NCBI RefSeq assembly: GCF_000195575.1 | Contig: NC_015391.1 | Span: 1,294,501-1,358,500 of the forward strand | Origin: Carnobacterium sp. 17-4 | Lineage (GTDB): Bacteria > Bacillota > Bacilli > Lactobacillales > Carnobacteriaceae | Reading direction: 5' to 3' | DNA length: 64,000 nt | Shown here: one piece after another, positions 31,004 through 41,554 of the stretch | How the letters are laid out: each line of letters begins with the position of its first letter | Numbering within the stretch: the stretch's first letter is position 1 | Notes under the pieces: model-generated | Told to the model about the DNA's origin: nothing | Databases searched by the model: none | Seen by the model: only the letters and a program-made list of their open reading frames with translations | Program-made: the position numbers and the translations under genes

Positions 31004-32251
31004 TTAGCTGATTTTTTTACCTTCGATATCAAAGAAATCAGGATTTCCTGAACCACTTACTGTATCTTTTGTGATCACACATTTAACAATTTCTGGACGA
31101 CTTGGTAAGTCAAACATAATTTCTAACATAATTGATTCAATGATAGAACGTAAACCACGTGCACCAGTATTGCGCTCAATAGCTTTTTTAGCGATTTCTG
31201 TTAAAGAATCATCTTCAAATTCCAACTCAACCTCATCCAATGCTAACAATTTCTTGTATTGTTTTACAAGAGCATTTTTCGGTTTTGTTAAGATATGAAC
31301 CAAATCATCTTCAGTCAATTTTTCTAACGCAGCCATTACTGGCAAGCGTCCGATGAATTCTGGAATTAAACCAAATTTCAATAGATCTTCTGGGATAATT
31401 TGTTGCATAACACTTTGGCTTTCATCTAATTTTTTCTTAGCAGAACCAAAACCAATTACTTTTTCTCCCATACGATTTTTAACGATCGTTTCAATTCCGT
31501 CAAAAGCACCACCTACAATAAATAAGATATTGCTTGTGTCTAATTGAATGAATTCTTGATGAGGGTGCTTTCTTCCACCTTGTGGAGGAACATTAGCTAC
31601 GGTTCCTTCTAGGATCTTAAGCAAGGCTTGTTGAACGCCTTCTCCACTTACATCACGTGTTATTGATACATTTTCGCCTTTACGCGCAATTTTATCAATT
31701 TCGTCGATATAAATAATTCCTTTTTGAGCTCGTTCTACATCATAATCAGCTGCTTGCATTAGTTTTAGAAGAATATTTTCAACATCTTCTCCAACATAGC
31801 CTGCTTCTGTTAAACTTGTAGCATCTGCTATTGCAAATGGAACATTTAGAATACGAGCCAAACTTTGAGCAAGGAAAGTTTTCCCAGAACCAGTTGGTCC
31901 AATCAAACAAATATTACTTTTTTGCAATTCGATGCCGTCTTTTTCTTCGCCACCCATTTGATTTACACGTTTATAATGATTGTATACTGCTACCGATAGC
32001 GATTTTTTCGCTTGTTCTTGCCCAATAACATAATCATTTAATATTCCTCTGATTTCATGAGGTTTAGGCACTTCTAAAAATTCACCATAGCCTGCATCAT
32101 TGAACTCTTCGTCAATAATCTCTTTACACAAATCAATGCACTCGTTACAAATATATACACCTGGACCAGCAACAATTTTTTTTACTTGGTCTTGTGATTT
32201 GCCACAAAATGAGCAACTCACAGGTCCTTTTGCTTCTTCATCATTAAACAT
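31004..32251 (-). CDS. clpX: ATP-dependent Clp protease ATP-binding subunit ClpX
   Basis: 415 residues. AAA+ unfoldase partner of ClpP. The N-terminal zinc-binding domain has [10 protein letters not shown] and ICNECIDLC. Walker A GPTGSGKT, Walker [13 protein letters not shown], the pore loop GYVGEDVEN, the IGF-type ClpP contact [12 protein letters not shown], and sensor 2 [10 protein letters not shown]. It follows tig as in most Firmicutes but has its own terminator. Confidence 0.97.
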   Translation of the reverse strand: MFNDEEAKGPVSCSFCGKSQDQVKKIVAGPGVYICNECIDLCKEIIDEEFNDAGYGEFLEVPKPHEIRGILNDYVIGQEQAKKSLSVAVYNHYKRVNQMGGEEKDGIELQKSNICLIGPTGSGKTFLAQSLARILNVPFAIADATSLTEAGYVGEDVENILLKLMQAADYDVERAQKGIIYIDEIDKIARKGENVSITRDVSGEGVQQALLKILEGTVANVPPQGGRKHPHQEFIQLDTSNILFIVGGAFDGIETIVKNRMGEKVIGFGSAKKKLDESQSVMQQIIPEDLLKFGLIPEFIGRLPVMAALEKLTEDDLVHILTKPKNALVKQYKKLLALDEVELEFEDDSLTEIAKKAIERNTGARGLRSIIESIMLEIMFDLPSRPEIVKCVITKDTVSGSGNPDFFDIEGKKIS

Positions 32252-32395
32252 TCGTGTCCACCTCTATTCTCATTCATACCACTTATAATAGTAGCAGATT
32301 TGTCACTCATATTACAATGAGAATCGTTCAAATCTTAAATAGCATAGCATAATATTTCCTTTAATGCTAGAATTTAAACTGTTTCTCTTTCATAC

Positions 32396-32444
32396 AAAAA
32401 GAAGGAGCTTCAAAAGATGTTCCTTTTTGAAGTCCTTCCTTTTT
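32396..32444 (-). terminator. Terminator of tig
   Basis: Long imperfect stem (AAAAAG-AAGGA-CTTCAAAA with TTTTGAAG-TCCTT-CTTTTT) followed by T residues on the minus strand, 33 bp after the tig stop. Confidence 0.75.
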
Positions 32445-32476
32445 GTCGGTACTATTTATCATTAGCGGAACAGTGA

Positions 32477-33757
32477 TTATTTTTCTTCAGCTGTTTCAGT
32501 AATTAGATCAATAGCTTTTTTCATTGCAATATCGTGTTTCAACATTTCAGGAGTCAATGCAGCACGGACAGCTTTTTCATCCATACCATATTGTTCGCCC
32601 AAGTTTTTGATTTCTTCGTTTACTTCTTCTTCAGTTGTTTCAAAAGATTCTGCTTCAACGATTGCTTCAAGAACTAAGTTAGTACGAGTTCTTAAATCAG
32701 CATCAGCTTCCATTTGTTTGTGTAGATCTTTTTCTGTCGTACCAGTAATTTGGTAGTACATTTCAGGAGAAACACCTTGACGTTGCATATCGTTTAAGAA
32801 GACATCCATTTGACGGTGAACTTCGTCATGAACCATTGCCCATGGAAGATCTTCAATTTTAGCATTGTCTACTGCTTGACGAATAGCTGATTCTTCAACT
32901 GCTTCATCAGCAGATGCATTTTTAGCTTCTGTTAATTGAGTTTTGATTTTTTCTTTTAATTCTGCTAATGTTTCAACTTCTTCATCAACATCTTTAGCAA
33001 ATTCATCATCTAAAGCTGGTAATTCTTTTGCTTTAACTTCGTGTACTTTAACTTTAAATGTTACAGAAGCACCTTTTAAATCTTCAGCATGGTAGTCTTC
33101 AGGGAAAGTTAAGTCAACATCTAATTCATCTTCAGCTTTAACACCTACAAGTTTTTCTTCAAAACCTGGAATGAATGAGTTTGAACCTAATTCTAATGAA
33201 TGATTTTCGCCTTTGCCGCCTTCGAAAGCAACGCCGTCTTTAAATCCTTCATAATCGATAACAACAGTATCGCCTTCAACTGCAGCATCTTCTTTCAATA
33301 CTAGTTCAGCTTGTGCAGCACGTTTTTCTTCAATATTTTTTTCAACGTCTTCACCTGTTACTTCACGGTCTTGTTTTTCAACTGTTAGGCCTTTGTATTC
33401 CCCTAATTCAACTTCAGGTTTTACAGTAACTTCAGCTTCGACAACCCAAGCTTCGCCTTTTTCCATAGATTTAACATCGATTTTTGGTTGTGCAACTGGA
33501 TCAAGACCAGCTTCTGCTACTGCAGCATCATATGCTTCAGGCAATACAGCATTTAAAGCATCTTCATACAAAGCTTCTTCTCCGTATTGTTTGTTAAAGA
33601 TTGTACGAGGAACCTTCCCTTTACGGAACCCTGGTACACTTAAGGTAGATTTCACTTTGTTGAAAGCTGTATCTAAACCTTCTTTAATTTTTTCTTCTGA
33701 AATTTCAAATGTTAAGACACCATCATTTGTGCCTTTTTTTTCCCATTTTGCAGTCAT
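32477..33757 (-). CDS. tig: Trigger factor
   Basis: 426 residues. Ribosome-bound chaperone with prolyl isomerase activity. N-terminal ribosome-binding motif GFRKGKVPR, central FKBP-like domain with [20 protein letters not shown] and the [12 protein letters not shown] segment, and a C-terminal chaperone arm of helices. The ATG at 33757 lies behind CGGAGGG; the longer frame from 33793 is not supported because it includes this site. Confidence 0.97.
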   Translation of the reverse strand: MTAKWEKKGTNDGVLTFEISEEKIKEGLDTAFNKVKSTLSVPGFRKGKVPRTIFNKQYGEEALYEDALNAVLPEAYDAAVAEAGLDPVAQPKIDVKSMEKGEAWVVEAEVTVKPEVELGEYKGLTVEKQDREVTGEDVEKNIEEKRAAQAELVLKEDAAVEGDTVVIDYEGFKDGVAFEGGKGENHSLELGSNSFIPGFEEKLVGVKAEDELDVDLTFPEDYHAEDLKGASVTFKVKVHEVKAKELPALDDEFAKDVDEEVETLAELKEKIKTQLTEAKNASADEAVEESAIRQAVDNAKIEDLPWAMVHDEVHRQMDVFLNDMQRQGVSPEMYYQITGTTEKDLHKQMEADADLRTRTNLVLEAIVEAESFETTEEEVNEEIKNLGEQYGMDEKAVRAALTPEMLKHDIAMKKAIDLITETAEEK

Positions 33758-33918
33758 ATTATATTTCCCTCCGAAACACTCTATTTTTCGCAATAAAAAA
33801 GCAATTGCATACTCATTAATAGTACACTAAAGGCTGAAATTTGTAAATAAAAACAACGAATTAAAGGTAAATCTGATTAAACTCTGTCTAAGGTCTCATT
33901 CAATTAACGAATGACTAT

Positions 33919-34878
33919 TTAAACTAAATCTATTAATTCTTGGTCAATCCTTTGCATCCAGACTTCCATCTTTTTACTATCCAAACTAGATTCATTCGTT
34001 TCTGCAAAAGAATTGTCGTAGCGTTTTTGATACAGTTCAACCCATTCTACTGGAGAGGTGATCACGTCATCTATAAAAGGGTACAGTACAAAGAAATGAA
34101 GCGATACTTCTTGGACCATAGCTTGATAAAGAGTCGGATCATTTTGTTCAACACGCTCAGATAATAGCGACAACACTTCTTGAACAATCGTATGATTCTT
34201 GATTGAAGTCAATAAAGTTGGTTGGATAACTTTTTTTTCTTTCATCCAGTAAATATCAAATTCTCCTGATACTTTTTCAATGGCTAACCGTTCTATTGCG
34301 GTCGCCTTAATAATGCCATTCACATAAGGATTAGATAATATTGGTTTTACAGCTTGGATAAACGGTTCTGATGGAATCTCTTCTAATTCTTTCATAATAG
34401 CAGATTGTTCTGTAAAAGATTTATTCCCTAGCGAGTAAGATTCTTTTAGCAAATAGTCGACCTTTTTTTGTTTCTCAAGTTCAATTTTTGTTTGTTCTTC
34501 TTCTAACAATTCTTGAACAGCTGACCAATTTTCTTCAGAAGTTTCGGTTAATGGAAATTTTTTCTTTCGAAACACAATGGCTTGTTCTGCTTGGAGAAAC
34601 AGATGACATTTTATTAAAATGGCTGTATAAAAAAGAGCCAACGACTCTTCTTGTTCATAAAAAGAATATTTATCATCTGCTATCTCTTTGGCTTTTTGAT
34701 AATCTCCAACTTGATATAACGCAGTTGTATAATTTGTATTTAATAACTCATCTTGTTCTAACCGATAAGCTTCCTCGAAAAACGGGATAGCTTCTTCCAT
34801 TCTTCCTGATAAAAAATATTCCATCGCTTCTTTTTTATACCAGTCGTAATTCTTTGGAAAGGGTACTGTTTCTCCCAT
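33919..34878 (-). CDS. Tetratricopeptide-repeat protein of unknown function
   Basis: 319 residues. Two or three degenerate TPR units at the N-terminus (about residues 12-80: WYKKEAMEYFLSGRMEEAIPFFEEAY, and YTTALYQVGDYQKAKEIADD as the clearest pieces). The rest is helical, acidic, with a lysine-rich segment near 140. No catalytic motif. Similar proteins occur upstream of tig in other Lactobacillales. The ATG at 34878 follows AGGAG by 9 nt; the longer frame from 34896 overlaps that site. Confidence 0.7.
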   Translation of the reverse strand: MGETVPFPKNYDWYKKEAMEYFLSGRMEEAIPFFEEAYRLEQDELLNTNYTTALYQVGDYQKAKEIADDKYSFYEQEESLALFYTAILIKCHLFLQAEQAIVFRKKKFPLTETSEENWSAVQELLEEEQTKIELEKQKKVDYLLKESYSLGNKSFTEQSAIMKELEEIPSEPFIQAVKPILSNPYVNGIIKATAIERLAIEKVSGEFDIYWMKEKKVIQPTLLTSIKNHTIVQEVLSLLSERVEQNDPTLYQAMVQEVSLHFFVLYPFIDDVITSPVEWVELYQKRYDNSFAETNESSLDSKKMEVWMQRIDQELIDLV

Positions 34879-35149
34879 ATTGTCACTCTCCTGCATTCAT
34901 GTCATTCAATAAAAAGAAATTCATTTTGTTTTTTTTATTCAGTCTTTATTTTAGCATACATTTGTTCGCTAAAGTTGATTATGTTGAAGCTATTAGTGGA
35001 ATTTAAACAACTAAATTTCCTCTTACACCGGGCTTACAAATTGTGGCCTTATTTTCAAAAAATTATATACTACACGATATAAAATATGGTAAACTATTTC
35101 GGGTGCGCTGATATAAAAAACAAATAAAACTTTTAAGGAGGATCCTTCA

Positions 35150-35458
35150 ATGAATCAAGGTTTTGTAAAAGACCTCACTAGTGAAGAACAAACTGAATTA
35201 CAATCTCTAGCAAATATTATCTTTGTAGAAACGATTGCAAATGGTTTTTATGAATTGAAAAAAGTGACCGTCACATTACCGGAGGATTTTCCTTTAGGAC
35301 GAATCTATTCTAGAGAAATGCTTGGAAAATTACTTTTAGACGATCATCGATACAGTATCTTGATTGAAACAAATGATAGCAAATATCTTTATCAATCTTC
35401 TACAGTAAAAATACCAACAATTAATCTCCCACAACTAGAAAAAGAGCAAGTCAGTTGA
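35150..35458 (+). CDS. Small conserved-looking protein of unknown function
   Basis: 102 residues, preceded by AAGGAGG 9-10 nt from the ATG and followed by an intrinsic terminator whose stem contains the stop codon. The sequence has no signal peptide, membrane segment or known motif that I recognise. It is mixed alpha/beta, with a hydrophobic core around IIFVETIANGFYELKKVTV. It is the only plus-strand gene between 27 and 57 kb and converges with accA. Confidence 0.65.
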   Translation: MNQGFVKDLTSEEQTELQSLANIIFVETIANGFYELKKVTVTLPEDFPLGRIYSREMLGKLLLDDHRYSILIETNDSKYLYQSSTVKIPTINLPQLEKEQVS

Positions 35459-35480
35459 TTTCAACTAACTTGCTCTTTTT
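35440..35480. terminator. Bidirectional terminator between the small gene and accA
   Basis: AAAAGAGCAAGT-AGTTGA pairs with TCAACT-ACTTGCTCTTTT. It overlaps the stop codon of the plus-strand gene and lies 22 bp beyond the accA stop. Confidence 0.85.
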
Positions 35481-35501
35481 TTGTTAATTATTTAGTAGAA
35501 A

Positions 35502-36293
35502 TCAATATTTTCTAAATCGTTGATAGCGTTCTTCAACAAGTTGATCAGGTGTTTTTGTAGAAAGTTCTTTTATGGTCGAACCTATATTATCTTTCATATC
35601 TTTCAGAATTTGCTCTTGAGACAACAAACCTTCTGAATTTGTTTCCGGCAAAATAAAGTCAATTATATCAAGCCCAAATAAATCTTGAGCAGTTAATTTC
35701 ATCAATTCTGCTGCTTCCTTCGATCTTGTTGAATCTTTCCATAAAATAGAAGAAAACCCTTCAGGTGAAAGTACAGAATACATCGTGTGTTCCATCATCC
35801 AGACTTGATTCCCCATAGCCAAAGCTAAAGCTCCTCCACTACCGCCTTCACCGATAATAATGGAAAGAACCGGTACTTTTAATTTACTCATTTCGATTAA
35901 ATTACGAGCAATAGCTTCACCTTGTCCTCTATTTTCAGCCTCGACGCCACAATAAGCACCAGCAGTATTAACAAACGTTATTATCGGTCTATTAAATTTT
36001 TCAGCTTGTTTCATTAAACGCAATGCTTTTCGGTAACCTTCTGGATGAGGAGATCCAAAATTACGCATAATATTTTCTTTAACTTCATGACCTTTTTGAT
36101 TGCCTATCACCGTTACAGGTTGTCCATTTAAGGATGCTATGCCCCCGACAATGGCTTTATCATCATGAAAAGAACGATCGCCATGGAATTCAATAAAATC
36201 GTCAAAAACAGATTTCATTATTTCTAAAGCAGTTAATCGTGATGTTTTCCTTGATAAAGCAACGATTTCCATAGCTTCTTTCAACTCGTTCAC
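35502..36293 (-). CDS. accA: Acetyl-CoA carboxylase carboxyltransferase subunit alpha
   Basis: 263 residues. Transfers CO2 from carboxybiotin to acetyl-CoA, with AccD. Visible: [52 protein letters not shown], and the oxyanion-hole region [20 protein letters not shown] followed by [21 protein letters not shown]. It lacks the longer N-terminus of E. coli AccA, as usual in Lactobacillales. It is the last gene of the fab-acc operon. Confidence 0.95.
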   Translation of the reverse strand: MNELKEAMEIVALSRKTSRLTALEIMKSVFDDFIEFHGDRSFHDDKAIVGGIASLNGQPVTVIGNQKGHEVKENIMRNFGSPHPEGYRKALRLMKQAEKFNRPIITFVNTAGAYCGVEAENRGQGEAIARNLIEMSKLKVPVLSIIIGEGGSGGALALAMGNQVWMMEHTMYSVLSPEGFSSILWKDSTRSKEAAELMKLTAQDLFGLDIIDFILPETNSEGLLSQEQILKDMKDNIGSTIKELSTKTPDQLVEERYQRFRKY

Positions 36294-36322
36294 CTTCTTT
36301 ATAAAATACTTGCCTGTCTATT

Positions 36323-37171
36323 TTACTGATGCATGTGTAAGATATCGCTTAGAATCTGTTTCAATTCTTTTCTTGGTACAATCTTATCAATAAACCCGTT
36401 CTCTAAAACAGATTCAGCAAGTTGAAAATCATCAGGAAGTTCTTCATTTATCGTCTGCTCAATTACACGTCTGCCAGCAAACCCAACTAGTGCTTGAGGT
36501 TCCGATAAGATGATATCACCTTGCATGGCAAAACTAGCCGTTACCCCACCAGTAGTCGGATCTGTCAAGACCGTTACGTAAAGTAAACCGGCATCACTGT
36601 GACGAGCTACAGCACCACTAATTTTAGCCATCTGCATCAGAGATAAAATACTTTCTTGCATACGAGCTCCACCTGAGGCAGTAAAAATGATGACAGGTAA
36701 TTTTTCTTCTGTTGCTTTTTCAAATGTTCTTGTTATTTTTTCACCAACTATTTTCCCCATGCTTCCCATAATAAAATGAGAATCCATTACACAAATGGCT
36801 GTTTCGATTCCATTGATCGTACCTTTTCCAGTTAAAACAGCTTCATGAAGATCTGTCTTTTTCTGAGCTAATTCTATTTTTTTATCATAGTCTGGGAAAT
36901 TTAAAGGATTTTCAAATGGAATATCGTGATACCACTCTTCAAAACTAGCTTCATCAATGGTTAATTCAATTCGCTTTTGTGCCCGTATTCTAAAGGTATA
37001 GCCACATTCAGGACAGATTTTTTCTGCTCCTAAATCCTTTGTATAAATGGCTTTTTTACAACTTGGACATTGTGCGAACATGCCATCTGGCACCATAGGA
37101 TTATCTGTTTCTTCATCGATTTGTGAGCGTTTCGTAATAGGGATGTAAGCTCTTTTTTTAAATAACTGCAC
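36323..37171 (-). CDS. accD: Acetyl-CoA carboxylase carboxyltransferase subunit beta
   Basis: 282 residues. The N-terminal zinc ribbon has [12 protein letters not shown] and CPECG. The crotonase-like core shows the acetyl-CoA site with [20 protein letters not shown] and [18 protein letters not shown]. It forms the carboxyltransferase with AccA, whose gene starts 29 bp downstream. Confidence 0.95.
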   Translation of the reverse strand: MQLFKKRAYIPITKRSQIDEETDNPMVPDGMFAQCPSCKKAIYTKDLGAEKICPECGYTFRIRAQKRIELTIDEASFEEWYHDIPFENPLNFPDYDKKIELAQKKTDLHEAVLTGKGTINGIETAICVMDSHFIMGSMGKIVGEKITRTFEKATEEKLPVIIFTASGGARMQESILSLMQMAKISGAVARHSDAGLLYVTVLTDPTTGGVTASFAMQGDIILSEPQALVGFAGRRVIEQTINEELPDDFQLAESVLENGFIDKIVPRKELKQILSDILHMHQ

Positions 37172-37232
37172 GTTGTCACCTCTTTTATTTACTGCATTTT
37201 TAGTAAGATGGTTTTGTTACTTCAAAACAAAC

Positions 37233-38615
37233 TTATTCAATACGAGGTTTCCATTCTTTAAGAAAGACATCTTGTAAAAAGCTTGTATCATACTCTCCAT
37301 TAACAAAGCGTTTATCCATTAACAAATCTTCTTGGAAAAACTGGTTGCTAATAATTCCATCGATTACCATTTCACCTAGAGCACGTTGCATTTTAGCGAT
37401 GGCTTCAGCACGATTGGCACCTTTTGTAATGATTTTTGCAATCATTGCATCATAATAAGGTGGAATATCTGCTCCAGCAAACATGGCACTATCGACTCTC
37501 AAGCCGTTTCCGCCACTCGGCATCATTAAGTATTGAATCGTTCCAGGAGAAGGTGCAAAGTTAAAAGCAGGATTTTCAGCATTGATTCTACATTCAATAG
37601 TGTGTCCAGTCAAACGAACGTCACTTTGTTGAATCGATAACTCTACTCCACTTGCAATCAGTAATTGTTCTTTAACAATATCAAATTCAGTAGCCATCTC
37701 CGTTACTGGATGTTCAACTTGAATACGAGTGTTCATTTCCATGAAATAAAACTCTCCATTTTGATCCAATAAAAACTCAATCGTACCTGCATTTTTATAA
37801 CCGACATACTTTGCAGCACGAATAGCTGTTTCACCAAGATTTTTTCTTTGCTCTTCATTAATCGCTACAGAAGGAGATTCTTCAATTACTTTTTGATTAT
37901 TGCGTTGCAAAGAACAATCGCGTTCTCCTAAATGGATAACATTTCCGTAATGATCACCTAATAATTGTACCTCAATATGGCGTGCATGTTCAATGATTTT
38001 CTCCATATACATTTGATCATCGCCAAAAGCTGCTTTTGCTTCGTTTTTTGCACTATTAAATGCAGCAGTTAGATCTTCGGTTCTTAGGACCTTACGCATC
38101 CCTTTTCCGCCACCACCAGCTGCAGCTTTGACCATTACTGGATAACCTAATTGATCTGCCAGTTGTTTAGCTTCATTAGTATCGGTAATGAAACCTTCAC
38201 TTCCTGGAATAACCGGTACATTTGCTTCAATCATAAGAGCACGCGCATTCGCTTTATTTCCCATTTGATCAATAGTAACCGCATCTGGACCAATGAACGT
38301 AACATTCATTTCCTTACACATGGTCGCAAATGTACTATTTTCAGATAAGAACCCAAAACCTGGGTGAATCGCTTGAGCATTCGTCACAACCGCTGCACTT
38401 AAAATACTTTGCATATTCAAGTAAGAGTCAGTAGCTTTTGCTGGGCCAATACAAATCGCTTCATCTGCTAACTGCATATGCAAAGCATCACGATCCGCTT
38501 CGGAATAAACGGCAACCGTTTTGATTCCCATTTCACGACAAGCTCGAATAATTCGAACAGCAATTTCTCCTCGATTGGCAATTAATATCTTATTAAACAT
38601 AGGCTTATCTACCAA
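37233..38615 (-). CDS. accC: Biotin carboxylase, acetyl-CoA carboxylase subunit
   Basis: 460 residues. ATP-grasp enzyme that carboxylates the biotin on AccB. N-terminal FNKILIANRGEIAVRIIRAC, the glycine loop KAAAGGGGKGMR, ERDCSLQRNNQKVIEE, and catalytic EMNTRIQVEHPVTE. Its start overlaps the end of fabZ by 11 bp. Confidence 0.97.
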   Translation of the reverse strand: MVDKPMFNKILIANRGEIAVRIIRACREMGIKTVAVYSEADRDALHMQLADEAICIGPAKATDSYLNMQSILSAAVVTNAQAIHPGFGFLSENSTFATMCKEMNVTFIGPDAVTIDQMGNKANARALMIEANVPVIPGSEGFITDTNEAKQLADQLGYPVMVKAAAGGGGKGMRKVLRTEDLTAAFNSAKNEAKAAFGDDQMYMEKIIEHARHIEVQLLGDHYGNVIHLGERDCSLQRNNQKVIEESPSVAINEEQRKNLGETAIRAAKYVGYKNAGTIEFLLDQNGEFYFMEMNTRIQVEHPVTEMATEFDIVKEQLLIASGVELSIQQSDVRLTGHTIECRINAENPAFNFAPSPGTIQYLMMPSGGNGLRVDSAMFAGADIPPYYDAMIAKIITKGANRAEAIAKMQRALGEMVIDGIISNQFFQEDLLMDKRFVNGEYDTSFLQDVFLKEWKPRIE

Positions 38616-39036
38616 TGATGAAAGTTAATTCAGCTTCACAAACTTTTTTTCCATCTACGTATGCTACACCTTTTCCGATACCAGCGTAATCTTTCAATTT
38701 AACAATGTCGACTTGCAACATCAATTGGTCACCAGGAACAACCTTTTTACGGAATTTTACTTTGTTCATTCCACCTAAATAAGCTGTTTGTCCTTTAAAA
38801 CGGTCTAGTGTCAATAAAGGAATCGATCCTGCTTGAGCTAGAGCTTCTAAAATGTATACTCCTGGTAATACCGGTTCACCTGGAAAGTGACCTTGGAATA
38901 CTTCTTCATTGATTGTTACATTTTTAAGTGCTACAACATGTTCACCTGGAATCATTTCGTCTACACGGTCAATAAAGTAGATTGGGTAGCGGTTCGGGAT
39001 CAATTCTTGGATTTCTTTAATATTCATTTTTGTCAT
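38605..39036 (-). CDS. fabZ: 3-hydroxyacyl-ACP dehydratase FabZ
   Basis: 143 residues, hot-dog fold. The catalytic histidine is in GHFPGEPVLPGVYILEALAQ, preceded by IPNRYPIYFIDRV. It dehydrates 3-hydroxyacyl-ACP in elongation. Some Lactobacillales carry a second isomerising paralogue elsewhere; only this one is here, and sequence alone does not tell its isomerase activity. 12 bp after accB, overlapping accC. Confidence 0.95.
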   Translation of the reverse strand: MTKMNIKEIQELIPNRYPIYFIDRVDEMIPGEHVVALKNVTINEEVFQGHFPGEPVLPGVYILEALAQAGSIPLLTLDRFKGQTAYLGGMNKVKFRKKVVPGDQLMLQVDIVKLKDYAGIGKGVAYVDGKKVCEAELTFIIGR

Positions 39037-39048
39037 TGGTATTTCCTC

Positions 39049-39537
39049 CTAGGCAATTCTGAACAAAGGTTGATTAAATTCAACAACTTGTTCATCTTCT
39101 ATTAGTATTTCAGTAATCGTTCCATCTACTTCACTTTTAATTTCATTCATCAATTTCATAGCTTCTATAATACAAAGTGTTTCCCCAACAGTTACTTTAT
39201 CGCCCACTTTTTTAAAGGCTGGTTGATCAGGTGAAGGCGCAGTGTAAATTACTCCAACAATTGGAGAATTAACTAGTGCACCATCGGCAACGATCTCTGC
39301 AATTGGAGCAGAATTGGATACTTCTTCGAAAACTGGAGAAGAAGTTTGTATATTCTCTTTACGAACAGGTTCGTTAAATCTAGTTTCTGAATCAGTAAGA
39401 ACCGTTTGATTGCTGATTTGTTGGCTAGATGTATTTTTACTCATACGTAAAGTTACATTATCCATTTGCAAATCAAATTCAGTTAATTCTGATTGATTGA
39501 CTAGATCAAGAATTTCTTTCACTTGACCAAAATCCAT
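39049..39537 (-). CDS. accB: Biotin carboxyl carrier protein of acetyl-CoA carboxylase
   Basis: 162 residues. Disordered linker in the first half, then the biotinyl domain with the biotinylated lysine in IIEAMKLMNEIKSEVDG. The thumb region VIYTAPSPDQPAFKKVG is visible. It carries the carboxyl group between AccC and AccA/AccD. It starts directly after fabF. Confidence 0.96.
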   Translation of the reverse strand: MDFGQVKEILDLVNQSELTEFDLQMDNVTLRMSKNTSSQQISNQTVLTDSETRFNEPVRKENIQTSSPVFEEVSNSAPIAEIVADGALVNSPIVGVIYTAPSPDQPAFKKVGDKVTVGETLCIIEAMKLMNEIKSEVDGTITEILIEDEQVVEFNQPLFRIA

Positions 39538-39538
39538 T

Positions 39539-40780
39539 TTATTGCCCCTCCCATTTCTTAAAGCATGTTACGGCATTGTGTCCGCCAAAGCCTAAAGAAT
39601 TGTTTAGTGTGTATTTAACATCAGCTTCACGTCCAACGTTAGGAATATAATCCAAATCGCACGCTTCATCTGGTACTTGAAGTCCGATAGTCGGAGGTAA
39701 GAAACCATCTTGAAGAGCTTTCACACATGCTACTGCTTCAATGGCTCCTGCAGCACCTAATAAGTGTCCGGTCATACTTTTCGTACTTGAAATTGCAACA
39801 TTTTTAGCCTCATCGCCAAATGCATATTTAATAGCCATTGTCTCAGCAGAATCGTTTGCTCCAGTACTCGTTCCATGAGCATTGATATAGCCCACATCAG
39901 CAGGTGTAATACCGGCTTCAGCCATTGCGTCTTGCATTGCACGACCTGCGCCACTTCCGTCTGGTGTTGGTGCAGTCATATGATACCCGTCACCTGTAGA
40001 ACCGTAACCAACGACCTCAGCGTAGATTGTTGCTCCACGTTCTAAAGCATGGTCTAGACTTTCAAGCATCAGTACAGCTGCGCCTTCACCCATAACAAAA
40101 CCAGTACGCTCTTTATCAAAAGGAATTGAAGCACGGTCAGGATCTGTACTTTTTGATAGAGCCGTTAATGCAGCAAAACCAGCGATACCGATTTCATTGA
40201 TCGTACCTTCTGCTCCTCCAGCAAGAATCACGTCTGAGTAACCGTGTTTAATATTACGGTAAGCTTCTCCAATAGAATTATTTCCAGAAGCACAAGCTGT
40301 TACGATAGATGTGTTGATCCCTTTAGTTCCAATAGCAATTGAAATATTCCCAGCGGCCATATTTCCGATTGCCATCGGCACAAAGAAAGGTGCTACACGT
40401 TGAGGTCCTTTTGTGTTCATCTTAATGATTTGCTCTTGCATAGCGTTCAATCCGCCGATACCAGAACCAACAATAACACCAAAACGGTTCATATCAGTTT
40501 TTTCACGATCAATACCACTTTCTTCTACAGCTTGTACAGCTGCTGCGACACCATATCTTGAAAATTCGTCCATACGTTTTGAAATTTTACGTTGCATATA
40601 GTTTGTTGCATCAAAGTCTTTCAATTCACCAGCAACAGTAATACCTGTCTCTGTTGCATCAAATTTTGTGATAGGAGCAATACCGTTTTTTCCAGCTTTA
40701 AGCCCATTCCAAAATTCATCAACCGTATTTCCTAAAGGTGTCACAGCACCCATTCCAGTAATTACTACACGATTCGTCAT
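39539..40780 (-). CDS. fabF: 3-oxoacyl-ACP synthase II
   Basis: 413 residues, thiolase fold. The catalytic cysteine is in SIVTACASGNNSIGEAYR, histidines in NAHGTSTGANDS and KSMTGHLLGAAGA, and a C-terminal NSLGFGGHNAVTCF motif. It elongates acyl-ACP with malonyl-ACP. A clear GGAGG lies before the ATG. 15 bp after fabG. Confidence 0.97.
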   Translation of the reverse strand: MTNRVVITGMGAVTPLGNTVDEFWNGLKAGKNGIAPITKFDATETGITVAGELKDFDATNYMQRKISKRMDEFSRYGVAAAVQAVEESGIDREKTDMNRFGVIVGSGIGGLNAMQEQIIKMNTKGPQRVAPFFVPMAIGNMAAGNISIAIGTKGINTSIVTACASGNNSIGEAYRNIKHGYSDVILAGGAEGTINEIGIAGFAALTALSKSTDPDRASIPFDKERTGFVMGEGAAVLMLESLDHALERGATIYAEVVGYGSTGDGYHMTAPTPDGSGAGRAMQDAMAEAGITPADVGYINAHGTSTGANDSAETMAIKYAFGDEAKNVAISSTKSMTGHLLGAAGAIEAVACVKALQDGFLPPTIGLQVPDEACDLDYIPNVGREADVKYTLNNSLGFGGHNAVTCFKKWEGQ

Positions 40781-40795
40781 TGTTTTTCCTCCTTT

Positions 40796-41533
40796 TTAAC
40801 CATTCATAACCATTCCGCCATCTACATTGATGACTTGACCTGTAATGTATTTATTTTCGCTTAAGAAAACCGCTGCTCTCGCAACATCTTCTACGTTACC
40901 TAAATGTTTCAAAGGTATCTGACTAACCGCTTGTTCTTTCATCTTATCAGACAATACATCGGTCATTTCTGTATCAATAAAACCTGGAGCAATAGCGTTT
41001 ACCGTAATTCCTCTAGTAGCTAGTTCTCTTGCAGCAGATTTTGTTAACCCTACAACACCGGCTTTACTTGCAGCATAGTTTGCTTGTCCAACGTTTCCAA
41101 CAAGTCCAACTACACTTGCCATGTTAATGATCGTTCCGCTCTTTTGTTTTAACATAACTTTAGATGCATGGCGAATAGTATTAAACGTTCCTTTTAAGTT
41201 AACTGAAATCGTTTGGTCAAAGTCTTCTTCTGACATCCGCATTAAAAGCATATCGTTTGTGATACCAGCATTGTTCACTAAGATATCAACGCTCCCAAAA
41301 ACTTCTTTTGATTCTTCAATCAGTTGTTTAGCAAACTCAAAATCACTAACATCACCTAAAATAGTGTGCGTTTTAACTCCATAACCTTCTATTTCGCTGA
41401 TTAGCTCATCAGAAATAGGTTTACGTCCATTTAAAACAACGTTTGCTCCAGCTTTTGCAAATTCTACAGCTACTGCTTTTCCAATACCTCTTGAACTACC
41501 TGTAACAATAACGGTTTGATCTTTTAAAGTCAT
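40796..41533 (-). CDS. fabG: 3-oxoacyl-ACP reductase
   Basis: 245 residues. SDR fold with NADPH motif VTGSSRGIGKAVA, NNAGITNDMLLMRM, catalytic YAASKAGVVGLTKS, and the C-terminal ITGQVINVDGGMVM typical of FabG. It reduces 3-oxoacyl-ACP. 21 bp after fabD. Confidence 0.96.
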   Translation of the reverse strand: MTLKDQTVIVTGSSRGIGKAVAVEFAKAGANVVLNGRKPISDELISEIEGYGVKTHTILGDVSDFEFAKQLIEESKEVFGSVDILVNNAGITNDMLLMRMSEEDFDQTISVNLKGTFNTIRHASKVMLKQKSGTIINMASVVGLVGNVGQANYAASKAGVVGLTKSAARELATRGITVNAIAPGFIDTEMTDVLSDKMKEQAVSQIPLKHLGNVEDVARAAVFLSENKYITGQVINVDGGMVMNG

Positions 41534-41554
41534 GTGCTCACTCCTTTTAATGTA

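Noticed and set aside
33393-33830. 145-codon plus-strand ORF opposite tig
   Set aside because: Ser/Thr-rich antisense shadow of trigger factor; no ribosome binding site.
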